Shown: positions 1 to 9,124, numbered from the stretch's first letter. The stretch: 34,613 nucleotides of DNA from Sedimentisphaerales bacterium (GCA_016928435.1 JAFGKT010000041.1:1-34613), one strand, 5' to 3'. Notes: generated by a model from the sequence alone, not told the origin. Numbers and translations are program-made.

Positions 1-1431
1 ATAGCCTCCGACTGTTTCTCTGTACAAAACAAACAAACAACTATCACCGGCGTATTCTTGGATGCGTATCACCTGCTTATCGAAGGCCCTTGCAGCGTCT
101 CACCTGAAACTGACGGGATCTCCTATCATTCACGCGACAACCGTACTCTAATCGGCGCCGCATCTCATTTTGACGCCGGTAAGATTGACGCCGACCTTGA
201 TAACGCACTCGAACAGCGCCGGCACTGGTTGAATACCCGCAAAATTCCAGCGCAGCTTGACGATTCAACGCGTAGAACCCTCTACAAAGCCCTCTCTATA
301 ATGAAGAGCCAGGTGTGCAGTCCCGCTGGGATGATTAACTGTCGCTGGACGACACCAGATCGTTGGCCGCATCGCAATTTATGGTTGTGGGACTCAGCGT
401 TCCATGCTATTGGTTGGCGCAATATCGACCCAGCAATAGCACGCGATGCGATTATGGCTGTGCTGGACGTTCAGCAAGATGACGGCTTCGTCGCCCATGC
501 GGTGAATCCATATAGCATCTCCACGATTACTCAGCCGCCGATTCTGACCTTGGGGGTGAAGCTTATTAACGACGCAGCACCCGACAATGCCTGGATCGAG
601 GAGGTCTATCCTAAACTTGCTGCTCATATCGAATGGGACCTGGTCAATCGTGACAGCGATGGCACCGGGCTACTGGAATGGTTCATCGAGGGCGATCCTA
701 ACTGTCGCAGCGGTGAAAGCGGCATGGACAACTCGCCGCGATTTGACGCAGCAACACAAATGGACGCGGTTGATTTCAACGCGTTCACTGCTTTGTCTTG
801 CGAGATTATGGGGCAGTTCGCTAAGACGTTGCAACTGAACGATGCTGCCGAAAAGTGGCGGCTCCGTCATGAGAAACTGTGCCGCCTTATAAGAGAACGC
901 CTCTGGTCGGAAGATATGGGATTTTTCGTAGATTACGACCTGCAAAGCAACTGTCACAGCTCTGTTTTGGCATCATCGGGATTCATGCCGCTTATTTGTG
1001 GTGCCGCTGATGATGCCCAAGCCGCCCAGCTTGCCGGACATCTCAGCAACAGTCAAACATTCGGCACAGCCTTTCCCGTGCCATCAGTCGCTGCCGGGGG
1101 CAAAGTGCATCATTCGCCAGATATGTGGAGAGGGCCGACATGGATTAACATCAACTGGTTGGTCGCGTACGGCCTCGACCGCTATGGTTTTACGGATTTG
1201 GCGATGGACCTGAGAAAACGAACAATGCGGGTAATCGAACACTTCTGCGAAGAACATGCATCAGTATTCGAATATTATGACGACCAGAATTTGTTGGCGC
1301 CGCCGCAATTGCTGCGTAAAGGCAAATGCGCCCCCGAAATAGGCCCCTATCATCAGGTATTCTTCGACTATGGCTGGACAGCAACACTCTATACCGACCT
1401 GATCTACTCCATGACACCTTGCGACACATAA
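1..1431 (+). CDS. GH63/MGH1-like glycoside hydrolase, 5'-truncated
   Basis: The reading frame is open to the first base of the window, so the N-terminus lies upstream. A TTG at 58 is an internal codon rather than a convincing start, and no ribosome binding site precedes it. The protein resembles the (alpha/alpha)6-barrel glycosidases of clan GH-G (GH63 / mannosylglycerate hydrolase-like). Visible family-like stretches are WLWDSAFHAIGWRN (about 387-428), the DDGFVAHAVNP segment (about 480-510) and MWRGPTWININW (about 1123-1158), which line the active site in relatives. The likely role is hydrolysis of an alpha-linked oligosaccharide; the substrate cannot be read from sequence. It lies 67 bases before a secreted carbohydrate-binding protein and an oxidoreductase on the same strand, which suggests a sugar-utilisation locus. 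The C-terminus looks complete. Family is fairly secure; specificity is not. Confidence 0.75.
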   Translation: MASDCFSVQNKQTTITGVFLDAYHLLIEGPCSVSPETDGISYHSRDNRTLIGAASHFDAGKIDADLDNALEQRRHWLNTRKIPAQLDDSTRRTLYKALSIMKSQVCSPAGMINCRWTTPDRWPHRNLWLWDSAFHAIGWRNIDPAIARDAIMAVLDVQQDDGFVAHAVNPYSISTITQPPILTLGVKLINDAAPDNAWIEEVYPKLAAHIEWDLVNRDSDGTGLLEWFIEGDPNCRSGESGMDNSPRFDAATQMDAVDFNAFTALSCEIMGQFAKTLQLNDAAEKWRLRHEKLCRLIRERLWSEDMGFFVDYDLQSNCHSSVLASSGFMPLICGAADDAQAAQLAGHLSNSQTFGTAFPVPSVAAGGKVHHSPDMWRGPTWININWLVAYGLDRYGFTDLAMDLRKRTMRVIEHFCEEHASVFEYYDDQNLLAPPQLLRKGKCAPEIGPYHQVFFDYGWTATLYTDLIYSMTPCDT

Positions 1432-1498
1432 CCCAAACGACCGCGTTCAGTACTGTTTATATATGTATATCCCAAAATAGCTCTAGGAAAGCAATCAC

Positions 1499-3811
1499 AT
1501 GCACCAATCAAAATTCCATCTCGTCTGGCTACTTGCCTTTTCTACTCTAGCTTGCGTAGCTTCAGTAGATGCCGATGTTGATCGTCCGCTATTGAATGCC
1601 TTTGCCTGCCCTACCCCCCCCATGATCGATGGAATAGTCAATGAAGACCTATGGGCTCAGTGCCAATGGGTTTCCAACTTCTCGCTGAATCATAAGGCCC
1701 AAGTTGCAAGCCAACAGACACGTGTAGCATTTTGTTACGACGAGGATAACCTTTATGTGGCATACTTAGCGTTGCAAAGTCGCGCCACCATGCCGCAAGT
1801 ATCCTCCATGGTTACCGAACGTGACGGCCCCGTCTTCCGCGACAATTCAGTAGAGCTTTTTGTCGCCCCCCTGCCGGACCAGTTGCCTTTGTACCAACTC
1901 GTCACTAACACCCTGGCAACACGTTATGATGCCGCCTACTACGAGGGTGGAGGGCGCACCCTCGACTGGGATCCAGACTGGACACCACGCGTACACCTAT
2001 TTGAAGATATGTTTCACGTTGAGATGGCTATTCCATGGTCGCAATTGGGCATCGAACCACAAGCAGGCACAACCTTGGCGATCAGCCTTGCCCGCAATGA
2101 GGGCCCTCACGCGGAATTTTCCAACTGGTTGGCTTTGATACACGACAATAGGCGGACCTTGAACCGTTTCGCTATTCTGAGATTGGCCCCAGCAGATACC
2201 ACCCTACCGATCACAATCATTGATACCGATGCACTGCAAGAGAATCCGCCGGTCTTCAGCCCCATCGTTACCAATGTCCCCACCGATGCTCAAGTCAGTG
2301 CGAACGTTTGTATCTACACCGCCGATGACTATCCGGCAGCCGAGGCAATCTCCTGCCGAACGTTCGATGTCCAGTCGGAATCCTATGCCGTCATCACCCA
2401 AGAACCGCTACCGGACGGTCCCTACATAGCTAACATTAACTGGATGCTGAACAACAATTCCGTTCTCGTCCAGGAAGTTCCTTTTACCGCAGCCGAACAG
2501 GATAATGCCCCTCTCAGCGTCGAACTCGTTCAGCCATTCTATTCGGTGGAGCCATTCCTGCGTGCCCAGGTCACATTGAACTATCCAGAGATTGTCTGCT
2601 GCGATTGGCAAATCATAGCTGAGGATGGGGGCGTTTTATTGCAGGGCATGATAAGTGAGGCACTCGGCACTCACGAGCTTTCCATTCCCATCAGCAATCT
2701 TCCCATAGGACAATACGATCTGGTCATAACCGTACAGAATACGTCGCCGGAAGATTCTATCACTGTCAATTTTGAAAAAGGCGCCCCTCTCGGTGTTCCT
2801 ACCCGATTCACCATCGCGCCCGACGGAACCTGGCGCAAAAATGACAATCTGTTTGTCCCCATGACAATGTTCCTGCCACGCGATATGCAAGAGCTATCCG
2901 ATTTTGGATTCAATACAGTGCTCACAGGCCACGACCGCCCGGCCGCCCCCGACTGCATCGAAACTAATCTCAGAATACTTGACACCGCCCAAGAAAACGG
3001 TATGTATGTCTGGATTCATTTATGTCGCCTGTTTCGCCACCAACAAGATTACCAGGGTTTGCGCCTTCTCGTCAGCCAGCTCAAGACCCATCCTGCACTG
3101 GCTGGCTGGCATATCGCTGATGAACCGGAAGGTACCAGCACCGCCCCAGCAACACTAATCAAAGCACGGGAAATCATTCATCAGATTGACCCAGACCATC
3201 CGGTATTGGGTGTGTCAACAACGCCCGCGCTCTTTCAGGCCTATATGCCCGCTTTCGATGTATTCCAGCCGGACCCCTATCCGGTGCCGCAAAACGACAT
3301 CGCCATGGTTACAGACTGGCTGCGGTTTAGTGCTTCGGTTATGCAGCCCGGCCAATCACTATTGGTCACGATGCAGGCCCAGGGAGAGCCTTTCTTTCCG
3401 CGGCACCCAAACCAGGATGAAATATGGAACATGGCCTATCAGTCTATCGTCGCCGGCAGCAAAGGTCTGGGGTGGTGGGCGCACGGACCGGCACGTCAAA
3501 ACCCCGATTGGCTCACGTATCGAGACTTAGTCCCACATACGCATGCATTACTTACAGACTGCGCAACAGCCCAACGTATCAACTTTGAACAAGATCAGGT
3601 TTATGCCGCTGTCTTTCGCAATCCTGAAGGAGATATCATGGTGGCCGTGAATACCGCACGCGAGCCTAGAGAAGTCACCTTTGATATCCTTGCCGAGACA
3701 ATCACGCCTTACGACTCGAACTTCGGCAACATAACAACAAGAATCGAATCCCAAAATATTACGCTGAATTGCCCGCCTCTGGGCTTCGGGGCATGGCGTC
3801 TTAATAGATAG
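1499..3811 (+). CDS. Secreted CBM9-like / TIM-barrel glycosidase-like protein
   Basis: This is a 770-residue exported protein. The start ATG follows an AGGAAAG ribosome binding site. Residues 1 to about 25 form a signal peptide with a hydrophobic core (VWLLAFSTLACVA); the cysteine there is not a clean lipobox. Residues of about 35-225 resemble a family 9-like carbohydrate-binding domain (PPMIDGIVNEDLWAQC opening; DNSVELFV). A beta-rich, immunoglobulin-like middle follows to about 420. Then comes a TIM-barrel-like part (about 425-700) with GWHIADEPEG near residue 540, where the Asp-Glu-Pro resembles the acid/base region of clan GH-A-like glycosidases. The C-terminus looks like a small beta domain. 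Such proteins are common in polysaccharide-degrading planctomycetes and relatives. It probably acts outside the cytoplasm on plant or algal glycans, together with the flanking glycosidase and oxidoreductase. Enzymatic activity is inferred. Confidence 0.75.
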   Translation: MHQSKFHLVWLLAFSTLACVASVDADVDRPLLNAFACPTPPMIDGIVNEDLWAQCQWVSNFSLNHKAQVASQQTRVAFCYDEDNLYVAYLALQSRATMPQVSSMVTERDGPVFRDNSVELFVAPLPDQLPLYQLVTNTLATRYDAAYYEGGGRTLDWDPDWTPRVHLFEDMFHVEMAIPWSQLGIEPQAGTTLAISLARNEGPHAEFSNWLALIHDNRRTLNRFAILRLAPADTTLPITIIDTDALQENPPVFSPIVTNVPTDAQVSANVCIYTADDYPAAEAISCRTFDVQSESYAVITQEPLPDGPYIANINWMLNNNSVLVQEVPFTAAEQDNAPLSVELVQPFYSVEPFLRAQVTLNYPEIVCCDWQIIAEDGGVLLQGMISEALGTHELSIPISNLPIGQYDLVITVQNTSPEDSITVNFEKGAPLGVPTRFTIAPDGTWRKNDNLFVPMTMFLPRDMQELSDFGFNTVLTGHDRPAAPDCIETNLRILDTAQENGMYVWIHLCRLFRHQQDYQGLRLLVSQLKTHPALAGWHIADEPEGTSTAPATLIKAREIIHQIDPDHPVLGVSTTPALFQAYMPAFDVFQPDPYPVPQNDIAMVTDWLRFSASVMQPGQSLLVTMQAQGEPFFPRHPNQDEIWNMAYQSIVAGSKGLGWWAHGPARQNPDWLTYRDLVPHTHALLTDCATAQRINFEQDQVYAAVFRNPEGDIMVAVNTAREPREVTFDILAETITPYDSNFGNITTRIESQNITLNCPPLGFGAWRLNR

Positions 3812-3875
3812 GTAAATGCCGCACTAGGTCTGCGGTTTTGTTAAATTACTACTAAAGTAGGCCCAGGAGACAACG

Positions 3876-5225
3876 ATGAAAAGCTATTGTATGGTGGGGA
3901 CTGGTAGTCGCGCGATAATGTTTCGCGATGCTTTTATGGAAAGTTTTCGTGAGACAGCTCAGATTCTGGCGATTTGCGACCGCAACCCCGGACGACTGGA
4001 ATTGCTAGCCGAAGATCTTAGAGCCGTCAATCCCGACTTAAAATGTTACGAAGCCGACGGTTTTGATCAGATGCTCAAAGTGCATCAACCCGACGCTGTT
4101 ATTGTCTGCACGATGGACAGTACCCATGACGAATATGTTTGCCGGGCCTTGGAATTCGGTTGTGATGTCATTACCGAAAAACCAATGACCATCGACGAGA
4201 AACGCTGCCAGCGAATCGTCGATACCGTCCAGAGAACAGGTCGCAGCGTCCGTGTCACGTTCAACTACCGATATTCGCCCGTGCGGTCACAGGTGAAGGA
4301 GCTCCTGATGGAGGGGATCATTGGACGAGTACTATCGGTTGAGTTTCAGTATCTGCTTGATACCAATCACGGTGCGGATTACTACCGGCGCTGGCATCGC
4401 AACAAGGATAATTCGGGCGGATTGCTGGTACACAAAGCCACACATCATTTCGATCTGGTCAACTGGTGGATCGGCTCGGAGCCCAAAACGGTTTACGCCA
4501 ACGGCGACCGCGTGTTCTACACCGAAGAGCAGGCCAAACGCTGCGGCTTGCAGGACCATAGCGATCGCTGTCTCGATTGCCCCGTAAAAGATCGCTGCAA
4601 TTTCTACCTCGACATTGCCAGCATGGCTGATGTCAAAGCAAGATATCTTGATAATGAGAAATATGATGGCTACTATCGGGATCGTTGCGTGTTCAGCCCG
4701 GAAATCGACATCGAGGACACCATGAACGTAGTGGTTCAGTACAATAGCGGCACATTTATGTCTTATTCGCTGAACTCGTTCTCGCCTTGGGAAGGATACC
4801 AGATAGCCTTTAACGGCACCAAGGGACGCCTGGAGCATAGTTGCCGTGAAACTTCCTACATCAACGGTGACGGCAGCGTGCAAGGAGCCTTTCAGCCAAA
4901 TTCGACAACGATCCGCATCTACCCCCATTTTAAAACTCCTTATCAAGTCAAAGTGCGAGAAGGAGTGGGAGGCCACGGCGGAGGTGATGAGGTAATGCTA
5001 AATGACATATTCGGCCAGGCACCTGCCGATCCGCTGCTGCGCTCAGCAGATTATGTCCAAGGCGCATACTCCATCCTCACCGGAATCGCGGCCAATCACT
5101 CAATAGCACGCGGCGAGGTAATCCAAGTAGCCGACCTTGTCACAGGTCTAGGCAATGCCGGATACCCTCAAAATCGCGCCATGGATGACACCATCCCCTT
5201 TGTCGCCGAAACCCAACGCGTATAA
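3876..5225 (+). CDS. Gfo/Idh/MocA family oxidoreductase with cysteine cluster
   Basis: This is a 449-residue NAD(P)-dependent sugar oxidoreductase. The start ATG has a good AGGAGA ribosome binding site. Residues 1-130 form a Rossmann fold with a VGTGSR dinucleotide loop and the family's EKPM motif (ITEKPMTID, about residues 104-112), whose lysine contacts the substrate. The C-terminal alpha/beta domain contains HKATHHFDLVNWW, giving the usual catalytic histidine region. Unusually, an insert carries Cys223, Cys232, Cys235 and Cys241 (a CX8CX2CX5C pattern), which could bind zinc or an Fe-S cluster. The gene lies 64 bases after the secreted glycosidase-like gene on the same strand, so it probably processes a sugar released by the neighbours. 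The reaction (dehydrogenation, or redox-assisted glycoside cleavage) cannot be assigned. Confidence 0.85.
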   Translation: MKSYCMVGTGSRAIMFRDAFMESFRETAQILAICDRNPGRLELLAEDLRAVNPDLKCYEADGFDQMLKVHQPDAVIVCTMDSTHDEYVCRALEFGCDVITEKPMTIDEKRCQRIVDTVQRTGRSVRVTFNYRYSPVRSQVKELLMEGIIGRVLSVEFQYLLDTNHGADYYRRWHRNKDNSGGLLVHKATHHFDLVNWWIGSEPKTVYANGDRVFYTEEQAKRCGLQDHSDRCLDCPVKDRCNFYLDIASMADVKARYLDNEKYDGYYRDRCVFSPEIDIEDTMNVVVQYNSGTFMSYSLNSFSPWEGYQIAFNGTKGRLEHSCRETSYINGDGSVQGAFQPNSTTIRIYPHFKTPYQVKVREGVGGHGGGDEVMLNDIFGQAPADPLLRSADYVQGAYSILTGIAANHSIARGEVIQVADLVTGLGNAGYPQNRAMDDTIPFVAETQRV

Positions 5226-5713
5226 GCAAAATCATAGTAATAGCAACAAAATCAAACAAGATCAGTTTCCTGTACAATTTCTCTGGACAATACAAAGCTA
5301 TGTCGATAGTTAATAGACAAAATCATTGAACCCAAGCATCAAGGCAACACCAGCGAAGTCTTCTGCATCGCACGCCTAGCCAGCCCGCCAAAATCTTATC
5401 ATCGAAAAGCCGCCTGACAGGAATACCCTACCAGCAAAATCCCACAGGATTTCCCCGCGACGGTATGCACACAGAACCAAGTTACGCTACCATAAACCTG
5501 ATAACCAACTCCAGATCAAGTCAAAACACCTATTTGGTTCTATCAGACTTGGTGCAATTCTAACAGATGAGTAACTGATATTTGAAACCACTTAACTCAC
5601 AGATGAGATTATCCCTAATACGGAAGCTGCAACCAAGAAAGGTTGGCCGGCCTGGGCAATATGCAGATAGCGGCAGCGCAAGACGCGAGACGAATTGAGC
5701 ATGAGGAACTTGA
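5226..5713. other. Intergenic region between convergent genes
   Basis: No gene is supported here. The notable feature is an 18-base sequence at 5263-5280 (CAGTTTCCTGTACAATTT) that recurs exactly at 10194-10211 in the left arm of element B. The similarity continues imperfectly for about 13 more bases. Confidence 0.5.
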
Positions 5714-6433
5714 TTACTTGTGTCGTAACTTCACAATCGCCTGCGACGGTGTCATACCGAAGCTCTTTTTGAACATTGTGCAGAAGTGGGGAACGTGCGT
5801 AAAGCCGCTCTTTTCGGCGACGTCCTTCACGCGCAGGTCACTGTTATCGATCAAAGACATAGCGCGGACCATGCGAATCCGGTTGTGGTACTCCAACGGT
5901 GTGATGCCGAATTCCTGCTTGAAAAGAATGCGGAGGTGGTCGGCGCAGTAGCCGCATTGCTGGCTGAGTTGCTGCAAGGTTTGGTCGTGGGCTCGGCCGT
6001 CATCCAACATCTCCTTGAGTTTGCCGGCGGGCGTCACCCCAAGCGTATCGCCATGGCGATCAATAATGTAACGCAGAATATTATAGACGCCCACTTTGGC
6101 GCGGAATTGCTGGAGAAGTGTGGGCTGGCCGAAGGCTTGGTGCATCCGCAGTAACTCACCATCCCAACCACTGACATGTTCATCGGTCACGGGCGTCACG
6201 GCCATAAGTTTGACCCACTTACCCGCACACAGTATTTCGAAGTCGCGAGGACTGGGCCCGGAACGAATCTCACTGGTCTCAATCTGAATGTTCCAGTTGT
6301 AACGGGTGTGATCACACGCGAACTGTACGTGGGCGCCAGGACAAATGACTTTGATGAAGTGCGGAGGAACCGACAGCTCGATGCCGTCAATCTTGAACCA
6401 ATGCAACCCCGAGGCGAAGAAGACGATGTGCAC
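5714..6433 (-). CDS. AraC-family transcriptional regulator
   Basis: This 239-residue protein has a cupin-like N-terminal sensor part (FKIDGIELSVPP) and a C-terminal double helix-turn-helix of the AraC/XylS type. The latter includes LQQLSQQCGYCADHLRILFK (first helix-turn-helix) and DLRVKDVAEKSGFTHVPHF with FKKSFGMTPSQ (second). It probably controls the adjacent sugar genes, to which it is convergent. The start is doubtful. GTG at 6433 is the only standard start in frame. The frame stays open upstream to the TAG at 6521-6523 and reads sensibly (SESADYHTDS just before the GTG), but offers no ATG, GTG or TTG. The gene may therefore have lost its 5' end, or a rare start may be used. Function as an AraC-type regulator is secure; its effector is unknown. 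Confidence 0.85.
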   Translation of the reverse strand: MHIVFFASGLHWFKIDGIELSVPPHFIKVICPGAHVQFACDHTRYNWNIQIETSEIRSGPSPRDFEILCAGKWVKLMAVTPVTDEHVSGWDGELLRMHQAFGQPTLLQQFRAKVGVYNILRYIIDRHGDTLGVTPAGKLKEMLDDGRAHDQTLQQLSQQCGYCADHLRILFKQEFGITPLEYHNRIRMVRAMSLIDNSDLRVKDVAEKSGFTHVPHFCTMFKKSFGMTPSQAIVKLRHK

Positions 6434-6639
6434 GGAATCTGTGTGATAGTCCGCCGATTCGCTCTGGGTGTACTTGGCAACACCTTTGTTTCTTACATAA
6501 AATGACCGTGTTTGCGCCTTCTATCGGAAAATTCTACCATAGCTTGTCCTCTGTATGCTTAAGGATGGCTTATGTAGCAATTGCGAATCGATTTTTGCTA
6601 CAATTTTGCTACATTCTAGCTATTTTAACATCCAGGCAT

Positions 6640-6670
6640 AAAAAAAGGGACAAGCTAAAAGCTTATCCCT
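6640..6670 (-). terminator. Terminator beside the leftmost tRNA-fMet fragment
   Basis: On the minus strand an 11-base-pair stem with one mismatch (arms at 6646-6656 and 6660-6670) has a three-base loop and is followed by seven Ts. It lies just after the 3' end of the tRNA fragment. Its stem differs from the one shared by the other two copies, so it is probably the original chromosomal tRNA terminator displaced by integration. Confidence 0.75.
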
Positions 6671-6685
6671 ACGCGACTTACAAAA

Positions 6686-6728
6686 CTAGCGGGGACAGGA
6701 TTCGAACCTGTGACCTCCGGGTTATGAG
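6686..6728 (-). repeat. tRNA-fMet 3' fragment, outer attachment-site copy
   Basis: These 43 bases match the 3' part of the intact initiator tRNA at 15278-15320: anticodon loop, variable loop, T arm and 3' acceptor strand. Two further bases also match. There is no D arm or 5' acceptor strand, so it cannot be a functional tRNA. This is the expected trace of site-specific integration into a tRNA 3' end, and it marks the outer border of element A. Confidence 0.9.
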
Positions 6729-6740
6729 CCAATCCAAATC

Positions 6741-6870
6741 GTTTTCACAAATCCTTGTAAACACGTAAGTTATTGACCCAACAATCTCTTAGGTTTTCCA
6801 TTTCGATCACCATGATAACCATCTTGACCATGATGTCCAACATTTTAGTTGAGGTTTAGTTGTGGCCCAG
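6741..6870. repeat. Left-arm motifs of element A
   Basis: GTTTTCACAAATCC at 6741 and the ATAACCAT ... TGTCCA segment at 6815-6839 each match motifs at a similar distance from the att copy in element B. A degenerate copy of the arm repeat (complement of CAACTAAACCTCAACTAAAA) lies at 6836-6870. Such repeated sites beside an attachment core are typical recombinase or excisionase binding sites; that role is inferred. Confidence 0.5.
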
Positions 6871-6981
6871 ATAGAGCAACCTTACTTCTTCATCTATACG
6901 GGCAAGCAATATATCCCTTTTGCATTTCGCAATCTCTGGGACTTTGAGAAGTTGACGAACCAGGTATGCTATTTCCGATGA
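6853..6981 (+). pseudogene. Short protein-like fragment in element A
   Basis: A frame following a TGA reads as a plausible protein segment (EQPYFFIYTGKQYIPFAF, then RNLWDFEKLTNQ) and stops at 6979-6981; a GTG at 6862 could start it. It is only about 40 residues long. It may be the remains of a former gene of the element. I do not recognise the family, and chance cannot be excluded. Confidence 0.2.
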
Positions 6982-7055
6982 ACCGCCCTCATCGGATACA
7001 ACCGGAAATCTACGCATAGCCTCTAAGCGATAAGCACATACAAAGCAGAATTTGC

Positions 7056-7991
7056 CTAATCAAACAAACCTTCAGGTTCTTTTGGCGAACGGGTAATGTA
7101 GCAAGTTTCGTTTGTTATATCACTATTCTTGCAGCCACAAAGATGCACACTTATGCCATGCGAATCAGCAATACGACGTATCACAGCATATCGCTCCTCG
7201 CGAACACACTTGGGCAGCATGGTCCCCTTTGAACTCTTCATTCCAATAGGTAATTGTACGCCATTGCGGTAACTTTCAAGAATCTTCTCTAGCAACTGAG
7301 CCTCCTTGATATTACTGCGAAGTCCTTCCGCAATCGCCGGCCGCAAAAACAAATAGCTAACTGCTGCCTCCCTGCAACCAGTATCTTCAATAGCAGAGAA
7401 CAACGCCTCCAGTTGATCATTGCCATCCGCAAGCCCTGGAATCATTGGATCACAACGCACAGACATTGTAACACCAACGCTAACAAGATGACGCAGTTGA
7501 ACCAATCGACTTTCGACGCTCGCGGCATACGGCTCAATAGTCTGCCGTATTTCGTCATCAACACACGTAAGGCCGATTTGCCCGCACACCTGCTCAGGAT
7601 AACGTCGAAAAATATCTAGAATATCATCACTAATCTTTCCCTTGGTAACAAACTGAACACCAATCCCCATCTCAAGCAATAGCTTCATGACTTCAAAACT
7701 ATTCTGCTGCACTTCTTCTATCGGTTGAAATGGGTCACAGGAAGGGCAAAAGTACACTGCCCCAGGTTTCTTCCGCTTTCTAGCAACCTCATCAGCAATA
7801 CGCTCAGCCATATCCTCATAGACTTCCACTACTTCGTCTCCCGGATACACCGAATATCCCTTCGTATAGCAGTAAACGCACTTGTGTGCACACCCCGCCG
7901 AAATATTCACCGTAGGCAAACCCGCCAAACAACGTAACCCCGAAGACGTAAGAAAATTCGTCGCCCGCTTCTTAGCAATTACTTTCATCAT
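7056..7991 (-). CDS. Radical SAM protein (SPL-related)
   Basis: This is a 311-residue radical S-adenosylmethionine enzyme. The CX3CX2C motif (CAHKCVYC; Cys34, Cys38, Cys41) would hold the 4Fe-4S cluster that cleaves SAM. It is followed by the CPSCDPFQPIE motif, whose DPFQPIE part recurs in the radical SAM protein of element B. The core resembles the spore photoproduct lyase-like / Rv2578c-like group (FVTKGKI, SVRCDPMIPGL). Extra cysteines at the C-terminus (HLCGCKN, then a later Cys) might bind a second cluster or act in catalysis. The start ATG overlaps the stop of the upstream SPL-like gene by four bases (ATGA), so the two are translationally coupled. It is the last gene of a three-gene operon. 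A role in nucleic acid repair or modification is inferred from relatives; the substrate is unknown. Confidence 0.85.
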   Translation of the reverse strand: MMKVIAKKRATNFLTSSGLRCLAGLPTVNISAGCAHKCVYCYTKGYSVYPGDEVVEVYEDMAERIADEVARKRKKPGAVYFCPSCDPFQPIEEVQQNSFEVMKLLLEMGIGVQFVTKGKISDDILDIFRRYPEQVCGQIGLTCVDDEIRQTIEPYAASVESRLVQLRHLVSVGVTMSVRCDPMIPGLADGNDQLEALFSAIEDTGCREAAVSYLFLRPAIAEGLRSNIKEAQLLEKILESYRNGVQLPIGMKSSKGTMLPKCVREERYAVIRRIADSHGISVHLCGCKNSDITNETCYITRSPKEPEGLFD

Positions 7992-9124
7992 AACCCACAG
8001 TTACAACATCCGATAGCCGTCTCCATGCCCAACTGCTCGAAAACCCGCTTCTCTTCCAAACACAAACCTATCTGCAAACCCGGCCTGACATCTCTAATAG
8101 CTCCGATCAAATGCCGATAAACCTGTACCCGCAAATCAAAAGGAAAACGTGTTCGACCATCCAATGATTTACCTCGCTCAAGCTGTTCCGAGATAACATT
8201 ACTATTACCAAGCTTTTGCTCCGTCAACTGCAAAGCCGAAGGAAAACTGCAAATCTGCCCCAGCGTAATCCGCCCCAAAGGAACTGCTTCCAGCAAATCC
8301 GTCAAAAACCTCGAATAAAGCTCCTCCCAGCCCTCAACCGGAATGATCGGCATAATCACCGCCCGAACCGGATACCCCGCTTCAGCACACCGCTGCATAG
8401 CTCCCACCCGCGCAGCAATCGAAGGCACATTCGCCTCAAACGCATCCGAAACCTCAGGCGGATTCAAACTCCAAGACAGTGTCGTATGCCCGCCATGCTC
8501 CAGCTCAATCAAATTATCCACATCAGCCGACTTCGTAAGCAGCACCTGCCGAGCATACTCATGCTGAGCAAAAAACGGCACCAACCGCCGACTGTAACCC
8601 GTCAGCGGATCAAGCGCCAAACCATCCTGCAATTTCCCCAAATAAAACGCCGTCGGCTCCCGCAACCGCCCTGCCGCTCTATCAATCTGCCCAATAACCT
8701 CCTCAATATTCAAAAACACCTTAACCGTCGGCGAAAACTTAACGCCAGGCGTCCCCGCCAAATAGCAATACTTACAATCAAACGGACAAAAACCATAGCA
8801 CGAAAAATGCCAGTAGTTCGGACAGGTGTTCTCCCCCTCATCACTAAACCGCACCGCACTCTTATGCACCCCCAGCACCAAAGTCCGCTTCCCCGCATAA
8901 TGAGCATCCAACGAATTAATCTGCCCAAGCTCAACACGATTATGCGCCCGATCCGAACAATCAAAAACCTCTGCCTGCGGATACACCCCAATTATAGCTT
9001 CAGCCAATTTCCGCCCCCCCGCCGTAGCATCCCAACCCTTAGTCAAATAAATCCGATCAGGCAAAAACCACCTCACCCCCCGCGGCGTATACGACAAACC
9101 ATCTGCCTCAAACAAATCTAACAC
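7988..9124 (-). CDS. Spore photoproduct lyase-like radical SAM protein
   Basis: This 378-residue protein resembles SplB. It has the CPNYWHFSCYGFCPFDCKYC region (Cys101, Cys109, and the radical SAM cysteines 113, 117 and 120), then YLAGTPGVKF, LTKSAD and TTLSWSLNPPEV, as in spore photoproduct lyases. Those enzymes repair a thymine dimer in spore DNA. Because nothing here suggests a spore former, the target may be another nucleic acid lesion or modification. The C-terminus ends in a cysteine cluster (GCCNCGL). GTG is the start, with GGAGG six bases upstream; the stop overlaps the next gene by four bases. It lies 25 bases after the DUF488 gene. Membership of the SPL family is well supported; the reaction is not. 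Confidence 0.85.
   Translation of the reverse strand: MLDLFEADGLSYTPRGVRWFLPDRIYLTKGWDATAGGRKLAEAIIGVYPQAEVFDCSDRAHNRVELGQINSLDAHYAGKRTLVLGVHKSAVRFSDEGENTCPNYWHFSCYGFCPFDCKYCYLAGTPGVKFSPTVKVFLNIEEVIGQIDRAAGRLREPTAFYLGKLQDGLALDPLTGYSRRLVPFFAQHEYARQVLLTKSADVDNLIELEHGGHTTLSWSLNPPEVSDAFEANVPSIAARVGAMQRCAEAGYPVRAVIMPIIPVEGWEELYSRFLTDLLEAVPLGRITLGQICSFPSALQLTEQKLGNSNVISEQLERGKSLDGRTRFPFDLRVQVYRHLIGAIRDVRPGLQIGLCLEEKRVFEQLGMETAIGCCNCGL

Noticed and set aside
58-60. TTG as the true start of the first glycosidase gene
   Set aside because: The frame is open to the window edge, no ribosome binding site precedes it, and relatives are longer at the N-terminus.
4332-4976. 214-codon minus-strand frame in the oxidoreductase gene
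   Set aside because: Antisense to a gene with clear family motifs; no signals of its own.
6502-6768. 88-codon plus-strand frame over the outer tRNA fragment
   Set aside because: It runs through a terminator and the tRNA fragment; no ribosome binding site and no protein-like features.
8216-9121. Long plus-strand open frame (301 codons) opposite the SPL-like gene
   Set aside because: It is antisense to a clear radical SAM gene, is extremely rich in Arg/Pro/Asn/Gln, and has no ribosome binding site or domain; it is a by-product of strand composition.
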